From: Cliona cf. orientalis
Lineage: Eukaryota; Porifera; Demospongiae; Clionaida; Clionaidae
Assembly (NCBI GenBank): GCA_963930775.1
Contig: OZ005699.1
Coordinates: 2,563,501-2,627,500 of the forward strand
Length of the DNA stretch: 64,000 nt
Reading direction: 5' to 3'
Of this stretch, positions 38,801-51,500 are shown one piece after another. A program made the position numbers and the translations under genes. The notes beneath the pieces were generated by a model that searched no databases, had not been told where the DNA came from, and worked only from the letters and a program-made list of their open reading frames with translations. Every line of letters starts with the position of its first letter. Positions within the stretch are counted from its first letter, which is position 1.

Positions 38801-41800
38801 CACATTGGGGAGTACGACCCCCAGGCAGAGAACATTACTGCTTACCTGGAAAGGCTGTCGCTATACATGGACGCCAACTCCGTTGCTGACGAGCGAAAAG
38901 TCCCCGTTTTACTTACCGTTCTCGGAGCGAAGACTTACGGAATTCTAAAGAGCCTCACGAGTCCTGCCTTGCCAAAAGAGAAGTCCTTGGATGACCTCCA
39001 GGAAGCACTAAAGTCGCATTTCGACCCAAAGCCGTTGGTGATCGCGGAACGCTTTCGATTTTATCAGAGGTCTCAGGCAGAGGGCGAGTCGGTGGCAGCT
39101 AGAGTTCGCCGCTGATCTACGACGTCTCACTATTCGGTGCAACTTTGGAGACTTTCTTCCACAGGCATTGAGAGATAAGTTCGTTTGCGGAGTCCGGAAT
39201 AATGCAATCCAGAAGAGGTTGCTGACCGCAGAGGACACACTCACAGTGGACAAGGCACTAGAAATGGCTCAGGGGATGGAAACCGCCGACCACGATATGA
39301 AAACAATGAAAAATAATTCTTCAGCAACACCCACCGTCTTGCATGTCCCCGCCGCAGCAAAGTCTAACGGTGCGAGGAAGGCCTGCTACAGGTGTGGCAG
39401 GAATAACCACCACGAGAGAGAATGTCGCTTTAAAGACGCCAAGTGCCATAAGTGTGGCAAACAAGGGCACATCGCCACAGTGTGCCGATTGAGTGCACAG
39501 AATTCAAAGGCCTGTTCGCGGGGTCCAAATCGTCGACGTAAGGCGGGCAACACTAAGTGGGTGGAGACTCAGGCCGAGGAAGACCCACCTACTAATTCTA
39601 AGGATGACCTGGCTTTATTCACGATAGGGAGTGCTTCAACCAGTCCAATTCGGGTGGAACTTGAACTTGATAGCAAAGCAGTATCGATGGAAGTCGACAC
39701 AGGCGCGGCTGTGTCGATTATGTCGGGAGCAGTTTTCACCTCATATTTCCCACAGAAGCACCTCTCCCCTTCAGCCGTCACCCTGAAAACGTACACCGGA
39801 GAACCCATGAAGGTTTTGGGAGAAGTGGAAGTATCCGTGCAGTACGAACAACAACCTCCACAGCAGTTACCACTTGTGATTGTCGAAGGAGGGGGACCGT
39901 CCCTACTTGGCCGCAATTGGCTCCATCACCTCAAGCTGAATTGGAGTCATATCCGGGCAGTAAGCATGCCTAACGATTCTCTTCCAGCCATTTTGGAAAA
40001 TTTCAAGGATGTTTTCGCTGATGGGCTGGGAACGATCCAGTCTGTCAAAGCAAAATTGTCTGTCGATGAATCCGCTCGACCCAAGTTCTTCAAATCGAGG
40101 CCTGTACCGTTGGCCACCAAAGCTGCCGTGGAACATGAGTTGGATAGACTCGAGAGTGAGGGGGTGCTCGAGAAGGTTGACTTTAGCGACTGGGCCGCCC
40201 CTGTTGTCGTTGTACCAAAGAAGGACGGCAAGGTACGATTATGTGGTGACTATAAGGTCACTGTGAACCCTGTTCTCGATATCGACCAGTATCCGCTACC
40301 CCGATCCGAGGAGCTCTTCGCTACGCTAGCAGGAGGAACACATTTCACAAAGTTGGACCTCACACACGCTTATCAACAGCTGATCCTGGACGAGGACTCT
40401 CGGAAGTTCGTAACCATCAACACTCATCGTGGCTTATATCGCTATACCAGGTTGCCCTTCGGCATTGCCTCTGCCCCCGCAATTTTTCAGAAAACAATGG
40501 ATATGATCCTTCAGGGCATGCAAAGGGTAATCTGTTACATTGATGATATTTTGATCACCGGGAAGACGAAAGCCGAGCACTTGAAGAACGTGGTGGCCGT
40601 GTTGCAGAAGTTTCGAGAGCATGGACTGCGAGTCAAAAAGCAGAAGTGTGAGTTTTTGCAACCATGTGTTGAGTATTTAGGCCACAATATTGATGCTAAG
40701 GGGTTGCATGTGTTGAAGAGTAAAGTGGAAGCTATCACAAATGCCCCTATCCCTCGTAATGTCCAGGAGCTGAGGTCGTTTTTGGGTTTATTGAATTACT
40801 ATGGATGATTTATTCCAAACCTAGCCTCTATTTTGCACCCTTTGAATGAGTTGCTCAGAAAAGATGTTGAGTGGGTGTGGTCAACAGAATGTAACAAAGT
40901 TTTTGAATTAGCCAAGGAGAAGCTCGTATCGGCTGATGTACTAGTGCATTACGATTCAACCCTCCCAGTAAAGCTTGCTGGAGATGCCTCCGCATATGGA
41001 GTGGGCGCAGTGATTTCGCATATCATGCCCGATGGTACCGAACGCCCAATCGCTTTTGCTTCGAAAACCCTCTCTAGCAGTGAACGCAACTATTCCCAGA
41101 TTGAAAAAGAGGGGCTGGCCCTAATATTCGGGGTCAAGAAATTTCACACTTACTTGTACGGGCGTCGATTCACCCTAGTCACAGACCACAAACCCCTGAC
41201 TACAATTTTTGGTCCTAAGAAGGGTATACCCGCCATGGCTGCTGCTCGACTTCAGCGATGGGCACTGTTACTTGCTGCCTACTCGTACACGATTGAGTTT
41301 CGTCCCACCAATGATCATTCAAACGCTGACGCACTCTCCCGCCTCCCTCTAAATGTTATTAGCACAGAAAGCCTGGCTGCTGAGTCTGCTTTTTGCAACA
41401 TAGCACAACTTGAGAGCTTACCTGTCACAGTAGCAAAGCTCCAGGCTAACACGCGCACTGATGCTATTCTCAGCAAAGTTTGCAAATTCACAGTGGAGGG
41501 GTGGCCAGAAGAGAGAGATTCTGACCTAAAGCCTTATTATCACAGGAAAGACGAATTGACAGTTGAGAGTGGATGTCTATTGTGGGGGACGAGAGTGATA
41601 GTACCTACCAAGCTCAGACAACGGTTACTGCAAGAATTACACCGGGATCATCCTGGAGTGTGGAAGATGAAGGCAGTTGCCCGTAGCTACTTCTGGTGGC
41701 CTGGCTTGGATAAGGAAATCGAGCAAGTTGCCAGCAGCTGTGTGGAGTGAAGAATTCACCACCCAGTGCTCCACTACACCCATGGGTGTGGCCAACTAAG

Positions 41801-44800
41801 CCGTGGGAGAGGATACACCTGGACTTTGCAGGCCCCTTCCAGAATGCCACATTCCTGGTTGCCGTGGACGCGCACTCCAAGTGGCCCGAAGTGTTCGTCA
41901 TGTCCAGCACTACCACTACTGCCACTATTGTCGTGCTGAGACAGTTGTTTGCCGCCTACGGATTGCCTGCTCAAGTTGTCACTGATAACGGCTCGCAATT
42001 TACGTCGGATGAGTTCGCCACTTTCATGAAGATGAACGGAATAAAGCACATTAAGAGTGCGCCGTACCACCCGGCTACAAATGGACTCGCGGAAAGATTC
42101 GTACAGTCTCTGAAGCAAGCTCTTAAGACGAGTTTGAGTGGTGGTAAAACACTTCATCATCGACTATCCAATTTCCTCCTAACTTATCGATCGTCTCCAC
42201 ATGCTACGACAGGAGTGACTCCGTGCTCATTGTTTCTCAAACGTCAGATTCGCACTCGCTTCGATCTCCTAAAGCCTAATCAAGAGGCACATGTAACGGA
42301 GAAGCAGTCGCAGCAGAAAGCTGATCACGACCAGAGTGCCAGGAGTCGCCAGTTCCAGGTTGGCCAGAGTGTTATGGCTAAGAATCTTCGTCCTGGACCC
42401 AAGTGGGTACCTGGAGTCATTGTGCAGAGCCTTGGGCCGCTATCTTTCCTCATTAAGATGAGAGATGGACAAACCTGGAGAAGACATGTGGATCATCTTA
42501 AGAAACTCCACACTAATCCAGAAACTGAGAATGGAGATGAGAACTCTGACTCAGACGCTGACAGCTGGGAGCTACCCAGTAGTACACCCACCAACGCTCC
42601 AGAAAACACAGAGTCTGGAGATGCTACAAGAGATGGCGTTGAACCTGATCCGGCAGATGAACTGCCTAACACCTCTGAGAATGAGGCTGACGAAGCTGAG
42701 GCCTCTTCAGGAACTAGCGCTCGACGCTATCCATCCAGAGCTCATCACCCTCCTGATTATTACAGTCAGTAAACTTTTGGGGAGTTTGATTGTATCATCT
42801 TTCTTTATTTGAGTTGTGTACTTTATGATTTAGTGTGGGGGAGTGTAGTATGGTTAGTTATTAATACTTACTTTTCCTGTTAATTTCCTTATGTATATTT
42901 CCTGCTCTTATGTTATCTTATGTTATGGCGTGCGCCGCCCATGCTTTGTACTATCATTGTTTTGGTTCATGCGGACCTATTGTTCTCTCTGTCCATATAA
43001 TATATGCTATGTTGTATGTTACAGTGCACTTTAATGAAATGATAATATTGTTGTTTTGAAGTGATCGTTAACTGCGACACTACAATGTCTCCCACATGCC
43101 GCACTCGATAAACACGTCAACATTAATAGGTGCACAATAATCGAGAAAAGCAAGCGTAGGGATGTATAGCAGATGCTTATCCCTTACAAATCTTGTTTGT
43201 GTACTTTTTGACTCTGCCATCCCTACTTCATCCTTCAATTTTATTGTTTTTTATACTTGCATATTATAGAGCTCTCTGGAGTATGTATCTACATGCATCC
43301 ACTACACAATGGTTGCACAGCCAAAGACAATGCACGATTATAGCCATGAAAAATGTTGATGCTTACCATCAGATTGGTGATTTTTGTGTGGACAACAAAT
43401 TTAATGTCAGAACCAATAATCATTGAAAACACTATTTAAAAATTCTGCTGCATGCACCAAGGGTTATTCATGCATTATAAGTTTAACTACCCCAAGGTTC
43501 TGCTGAAGTACAGATGATTTATAATATGACATACCACATTTTCCACAGACAGGCTCAATGGGAATAATACTATCGATAGCATCTCTCACGGCTGTTGATA
43601 TATTTCCCAAGCAAAATGATTGCTCATCCAAATAGGCAGTGCCATTAACAGTTACAATATTCTCATTGGTGAGGTAATCTATCACCAGTACATCGTTTGG
43701 TGCTTCAAGTTGAGATAAGTCCACAGAAATTAGATCTTCAGTCTGAAAATGATTAAACAGGCCCGAAGAAACTGCTGAACCTGCAGTGATAATAATATTA
43801 CATCCCTAGTAGCGATTTACTTTTCTGAAACAAGCAATATTTGCCCAGTAAGAGTATCGAATCATGAAATTTGGCACAGATATGGCTGAATATGCATGTA
43901 TTTAAAAGCTTATCATCTGTTTCTTAATCTAGAACATTAGCTAATCATGCAGAGAGAACAATAATTTTACCCTCCTCTGCGTGTATTCACTCTGCTTACT
44001 GAAAAAATTACATAGCAACCAGCTAACCAAATCCACACTTTAGTGGGTGTGGTTAAGTACATGACACTAACCCCATTAGATTTCTTACTTTAAGCCTTTG
44101 ACATGCATTGTGTTGCTATAGAGTCATTAAAAACGTTTACCATACTCGCTCTAATCATTCAAACATTCTAATAGCCCAAACGGCAAGTTTAAGTAATTTA
44201 TTTCCTTCCTAATTCATCGAACATCTTGAATTTCAAGTTTTCTCACCCGCTCTAAATCAACTGAACAGCCACGCAGTGCGGCATGGCAGGTGCTCGAGAT
44301 AACTCTTCCACGTTCATCGAAGAGTGTGACTACCACATCTCGGACAGCATATAAGAGTGGAAAGGTAATACAGACACAGATGGCGATCATTTTGCGATTG
44401 CTCAGAGCACAGCGACACTCAAGCTCTAGAGCTGATGATGATAAACCTATAGTTAGACATCAACTGCTGTTTCTTCGTCGCTATAATAGTGCTTTCTCCA
44501 TTTGCACTGGATCCATTCTAAAAGCCATATTGCCCAAATTTAATTTAACACCGAATGGCGATATTAATAATTATTTTTGGCCGTTCAAATAATTAGAGTG
44601 AGTACAGTATTCAAAGTTTTGACGACTTTTTTGCTAATAACCACCCTCTGTCTTCGCTGCTTCAGTAGCTTCTTTCAAGAAGAAGGGCATGCAGTTCTAG
44701 TGATAGGACCTATTACTATGCTTCTTGCCTGTTTCTTGTGTGTACTAGCACTAAATCTACTGATTTGTCATGGCATACATGGGTACTACTGCTGCTATAT

Positions 44801-47800
44801 GTATTCTTGTAGTCTCCCAAGTTTAAACAGCCCCAAAACATGATCTTTAGTCACACTTGAATGGATCTGTTTGATAGTTACCATACTTAATCTAACACTA
44901 CGCATGGAAAAAAAATCTCAATTTTAAAAACGCGTGTTTTTCTGGTAAAGGTCGTCAATCGCTCCTATATAAACGTTATGAGAATTCATAAATTATTGCG
45001 TTAAATTGGATCATGCGCTGTATTCGATTAACTACGGTATGTCAACAGAACATGTAAAGTCATACAGCTATATATTTCATACATACATGTTGGTGAGAAT
45101 GGGTTGAGCAACTTTAAGGCAAACGCTGTAAGGAAGATCACCAAGAGAATGTGAAAGAAGAGTAGAAGGTAGAAAGGTGTCCTCCCAAATTTACTCCATT
45201 TGTACTCAATCAGGTGGTAAATAAGTGGATGCTTCAGTAGCTCTGTACGCTGACTCTTCACCTATGAGTGTGAATGTTATAATACACTGTACCCCAAGTC
45301 TACTTAGTAGTATATTACATAATATTATCCTCCTACAGGAATGCTGTAGCACGGCTTGTACAGTATATAATACAGTACATGCCCATGCAAACTTGCTTGA
45401 CTCTACATAATTGCTTTCTTTATTCTAATAAGAATTTATTGCAAGAAGTTAATCTTAATGTGGGACTGACGACCTTTACCATACGTTTACATGAAAGTTG
45501 ATTATTGAATAGTAGATTAAAGATGTTACCATAATCCTCAATGGATGAGTCAACTGGCTGTTTCCCCAGACCCTTCGCCAAGTACTGATTAGCTTTTCTT
45601 TAAGCCTTAGCCAAGTGCTCTTTTCTTTTCCTGTTTCCACACTGTCCTTTGTAGTTACTGTATTACTTTCTACGTCATCTTCCCACCTGCAAGCAACATG
45701 CATACTAATAATACACCGGCCAATTATAAAAATTGGTAATGTACATGCATATTATACACACATGTACATGATGCATACATATGGGCATGGTCCTTGTCTT
45801 CTATGAACTCATAGTCGAATGTCACAGTATAATCTTCAGAGTCTGGTTGGATGTTTCCGTCTTTAGCATTGGAAGCGGTACATTTTCTTAGTACCAACTC
45901 TGCCAAATCTGTGAACATGCATATTGTAGTAGGTAGATATAAGTTTTGTTTCATAAGTATATAATATTAATACCTGGCATTCGTTGTATGAGTTTTCTGA
46001 AAGGAGTGGTCTCCCTCCCATTTGGCATTGTGATATGATTCTTCAATGCCAACTTCCATTTCGGACTATTGATGATTGCCTCTGCCACATTGCTAAAGCA
46101 ATCATAGTATTATGCATAGTACTCATTTCAAGCACATAATATTATATACATGATAATAATAATTACTATCATAATATGAAAGAGAGGGTAGGAGGGCATA
46201 GAATCAATGGCAGCAGCCTATATAGCTACTTGCTACGTATACATGTAGCAGGTCCATGGCCTCTAAAAACATAATATAGTGCAATGCTAGCACTGGGTCA
46301 TACATATAAAGTTGCTTATCCTTAAGAATGTGCACAGCCAAGTTGACGCTGTGCACATTCTCAACTTTGTGGCTTTGTTTGGCTACGTAGGCCTGGCCAC
46401 TGCATTGGGTGGCTTCACTACATGTGACCACTTTAAGTTAGTGGTTATATGCACAGCTGGTAATTATACCTACAAACTATGCAGACCGTATAAACAGGTA
46501 CAGTCACCCACAGTCACACAATCTATACCTGTGTCCATTTTCTATGGCCCAGTCGAGGGCATTGAATCCACGGCAGTCCCTGCTGCTGACAAGAGCCCCG
46601 TGCTTGATTAGTGTCTCCACGGCACTCACATGCCCCGCTTTAGCGGCCAGATGAAGGGGTGTGGTCTTTTGCTTGTCCTTTGGATCAATGTCAGCCTTGA
46701 AATTCACCAGTCGCTCAATGATCCTGGTGTGACCTTTAGAAGCTGCACAGTCCAGTGGAGTCCATAAAACTTCATTCCTGAATGATAAAACATGATATGG
46801 ATACCATTATGCACTTAATCTACATTACATTCAACATTCCTAGATAAATGAAGAACCTTGGAGTGGTTCCATATTTACCCCGCGTGCATGCGCAAGGGGT
46901 AAAGCAATCGGTTTTGTCTGTCGTCATCGTCGTCTGTCATTAGCACAAAAATCGCCAGATCTGGAGATCTGGGAGTCTGAACGACTCATAAGTACAGCAT
47001 ATCCGTCGGTATCGTCGAAAAACTGGCTTCATTATGCTTCAAATCGTTTGGTAAGGTCCATGAACATTGCAAATACTGCATTTTGTTGGCCACGCCTATC
47101 AACACTACCCACCATGTGCTTTCTGCTCATGCGCACAACCTGGCACAATTTGTAGGTAATGGTCGTCAACCACCTGCAGGTGGCTGCTGATGCATGGAGT
47201 TCGAGCTGCCTCACATCGACGCTGCAGCGCGCGGGGTATGTGCTCTGTAGAGCTCTAGTATTGTGCAGTCACCAATCTGAGCTATACACACCCAGCCTTC
47301 AATGGGAGAGCACTGATACAATTAAATGTGACATACTATGAGAAAAGGGACCATTAGTCTTACGTCCAACTTATAATTGCTTTCTACAACCTTAAAAGTG
47401 TAGTATACTCATATCAGTGATATAATATTATAGGCACGTATACGTAGAGCTTATATTATACTACAGTATACACATACAACTAGCTACATTATCCTACAAA
47501 GGAAAGTCCCATAATTGGTCATAATTGTAACAATGATAATATAATTATGGTTGTACACCTAGCAATACTATTATAGTTACTGTACCGTGCTCCAATATCA
47601 GCTTGATTGTTTATCAGGTACAAAGCCACTTCCTCATAGCCATGACAGCAAGCAAGGTGTAGGGGTGTGTTGCCATCTTCATCCATGCTCCTTATCATGT
47701 CAATAGCAGATTCAGAACATTTTTCAACAAGTTTTTTTGCAACACTGTAAAAATTAACTGGCTTGTTAATAATAATTAAATTACACTTGTCTATGATACA

Positions 47801-48510
47801 TACTCTGTGTGTCCATTTTCTGCGGCAAGATGCATGGCTGTTTTTCTGCTAAAGTTTTCAGCATTCACTTCTTCACCACAATGCTCCAAAATCATTTCCA
47901 GAGGTTCAACATGGCCTCTCTCAGCAGCCGCATGAAGTGGCAAGTTCAAATTTGTGTCAGCAACCCTCAGCAGTGTTCGTCCTTCCTCGTTTTGCAAGAC
48001 AATCTATGGATAATTAATTGCTAGTGTCACGTCCTAATCTATGATATTATTATGCTTACAACAATAATAATATGGTTAGTGATTAAGTTGCTATCAATAT
48101 CACATCTAACTGATGCATGGACAATATTATACCCACGATTCCAAGTATGTTGTGGGTATGCATTGGGAAGGTACGTGGCTCCCTATATGCTATACAAATA
48201 CACACTGTCAGCCTACTTAAATTTCTAGATACAATTAGGCCAAAATGGCTACTGGCAAAATTAATTGACCTTCACTATCTGAGGGTGGTTAGACTGAGCT
48301 GCAAGATAGAGCACACTTTTCTTCTCTTTGTTTAGTGTTGTCATTTGAACACCATCTTTGTTCTTCAGACACTCAAAAGCTTCTTGCTGGCCAAATTCCG
48401 CTGCTGTCAGCAAAGGAGTGTAGCCATCAATATCCACAGCCTCTGCATCAGCTCCACTACAATCAAAATAATATTATTATAATAGGTATGCAGAGAGAGA
48501 GAGAGAGACA

Positions 48511-48599
<89 letters not shown>

Positions 48600-51500
48600 T
48601 CATGCAGTCATTGAGTCCTTATAATACATACTTATCCAAAAGTAAATCCATCATTTCCTTTTTACCATACTCTGTGGCAAAGTGCAGTGGAGTCTGGTTG
48701 TACCTATCCTCAATGTTGATTTTGAAATCAGGCTCATTCAGAAATACCCCCATGACATCTAGGCAGCCATACTCGGCAGCTACATGCACGGGGGTCATGC
48801 CGTCATTCTTTCGTGCAGAGATATCCGCTTTTTTTTCTAGCAAGAACTCTACGATCTCACGCTCATCCCTTTGGCAAGCAACGTGAAGGGCAGTTGCCCC
48901 CTCCTTATCTTCTTCCTTGACGAGATGGGATGGTTGTTCAGCAAAAGTAAGTAGCCGTTCAGCAATATATCTATGTCCTTCACGGCAGGCAAGATGAAAT
49001 GGGGTGAGCCCCAAATGGTTCTTGACAAGCCGGAGCTTAACCCTGTCCTCAGCGCCATGTGGTTTAAACTTCAGTAGCAGTTCGACAATTTCATCCTCTC
49101 CACGAACACAGGCCTCGTGAAGGGGTGTGTCTCCATTGCTATCCTGTACGTTGATGTCAATGTTGGGTTCTTTCAGCAAAACTTTAACTCCATGAAGGTT
49201 CCTGGCTTGGCAGGCCATATGAAGTGGGGTGATGCCAAAATTGTCCCTGGCATTTACCTGCACACAACATGATACACAAACAATTTAAACTTATGCTGAT
49301 GTTATAGCCATAAATTTTTTTCATGGCCATGCATGTAAAACTTTTAGCTAAGATGAATGGTGCATTATTATTATCATAGCTACGCTTATCTACAGTTACC
49401 GTATTCATTCAGCCACATGCTACTTGAATTGTATATTGACTTACATGTACATCAGCTCCTTTACATTGTTTGAGAAGATACGCTATCATGGAGCTATCTT
49501 CACTTGAATTTTGTCCAGTAAAACTACTATTGCCATCTGCTTCTATGGTACCTTCCACTTTAGAGTCATCAGATTCATCCTTGTCATCTCCTACTGTAAC
49601 ACTTTCTTGTCTTCTGGGTGGCTTAAAGCGTGCGGCAAGGTGGAGAGGAGTGTACTCCTCTGTTACTGTTTTCACTGCGATATCTAAGATTACAATCCAA
49701 GAATAGCCCATTAAACTTTAGAATTATGCATTGTTCATATGCATGCCATTTTTTAATAGTGAAATGGGGAATACACATTGGTCTAGTTATTATTATCATT
49801 GGTAGTCATTAACTGAGTGTATCCATTCACTGGACTGGACCACTGGACTGGACTACTGGACTCACCTTTGACCCTAAAATATTAACTAAAACCTGTGATT
49901 TTGCACTGATTGGCAGTCCTAGAATACTTAGCCCTTCTCTGATTGGAAAGACACACATTTTATGCTTGCTTTCTCTAAATCAGGTCATGCAGGCATTCAT
50001 GTCAGGCAGGTGAAAATCAGTAACTGTTATAGTAGCTATTTTCAAGCTGGTCAGTGGAATTTGAGTGTATCCTAGCTATTGAAAACTGTGACATGCAGGT
50101 TTTTTTTTTACTCCTTTCCTGTATCTGTGCCATACTAAGTTACGATACACGTACAGACTGATTAAATTCTAGATAGCCTTGTTTAGCATGATCTTGTATA
50201 GTCCTGTGTGGCTAGGTGAGCAGTTATCCGACATGTTTTTAAAGTAGCGCTAGCCATGGTAATTTAACAGAAGAATTATTATTCCAACGTTTCGACGTTC
50301 ATTTGAACGTCATCATCAGGGAATGGGAGAAAACAAAAATGAAACTGGGGTTCTAGTTGTGATGGTGCATGGAATGCGCATGCGTGCGGCATGCTGACGT
50401 CAGAGGGTGGGGCTGACATATAGAAATGAAAATAAGAGAAAAGAGAGGGCAGAAACAGAGATAGCTACTGTTTCTTGTTCTCGTTTCTGATCAGGGAGCA
50501 GTATATAGGTGGTAGAGATCCTCATTCTCTATTCATTGGCTCGGGCTGCTGGTGAATGTGCCACGATTCGAGGATTAGTCTGGAGTGGAGGTACTGAGTT
50601 GAGTCCAAGATCGTTGCTGCTGGCCAGTTGATGTTGTGTGGCTCCTGCCACGCGTGCTCTGCTATCGCCGAGGTGTTCGTGTCTCCATATTTGACAGCGC
50701 GTTGATGTTCCTTGACCCTGCATTCCAGCGATCCTTCGTCCTTCAGCCGAATCAGAAGTTGGCGCAGTGTCTTGTTCGGTCTTAGTCTAACTCTCACCTT
50801 CATACGTTCTAGTAGTCGCTTGATGGGTTTTGACAGGCCTTGTATGTACGGGATCGTAACGGTCGCTCGTCACGGGTTTCTGCTCTTAAATCGTGGGCTC
50901 ATCCGAGGTTGTGGAGGCTTGTGTGTGTGTAGCTAAGCATTCGATGAAGCGTGTAGGGTAGCCATTGTTTCTTAAAGCACGGGTTATGTGTTTGCATTCC
51001 TTAGGGAGATCGAGTGGGGAAGACGTGATAGAGGTAGCACAGGAGAAAAGGGACTAACATATTATATAGCTGAAATCATACTCAAGATATAGCTAGCAAC
51101 AACACAGGTACACATTAAAGGTAGCTAGTGGCTACGGCTACAGTAAACCATATCGCTCAGTTCCTCCAGATTATACGTATCTGAATAGCCAATGGTATGT
51201 CTCCTAGTGGTTATTAACCCTCGCCGCAAAGCGTAGGCGGAGGGTTACTGCAATCATTTGGCGATTTTTGTCCATCCGTCCGTTTGTCCGTCCATCCGTC
51301 CGTCTATTTGTCTGTCCGTATGGTTATGGGGGGTGGATAGTGTCAAAAGTACAGTCACTGTTTTGGAGGAGGGTGACTTCACTGAGGAGGGGGGTGATTT
51401 CAACTTGAGGGGGTGCTTTTCAGTTGGAGGATACCACTTTTTGTGGAGGAGGGGTGCGTTTTGATCTCGAGGAGGGGGTCTAGCTCATCTGGAGTAGGGG

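Larger units (their letters stand above)
38520..43084 (+). mobile_element. Ty3/gypsy LTR retrotransposon
   Basis: A 4.57-kb element with 241-bp LTRs (TG...CA) and a 5-bp target duplication ATGTC on both sides (38515-38519 and 43085-43089). It lies in TRPA intron 13 of unit 3, antisense to the channel. A primer-binding region starts right after the left LTR (TTGGCGACGAGTG), and a purine tract (GTGGGGGAG) precedes the right LTR. The LTRs differ at two positions I could find, so the insertion is recent, although the coding part carries three lesions. Unit 2 lacks it. Confidence 0.95.

Noticed and set aside
38774..39115. Programmed Gag-Pol frameshift
   Set aside because: The shift lies within capsid, before the CCHC knuckles, not at the Gag-Pol border, so mutation is more likely.
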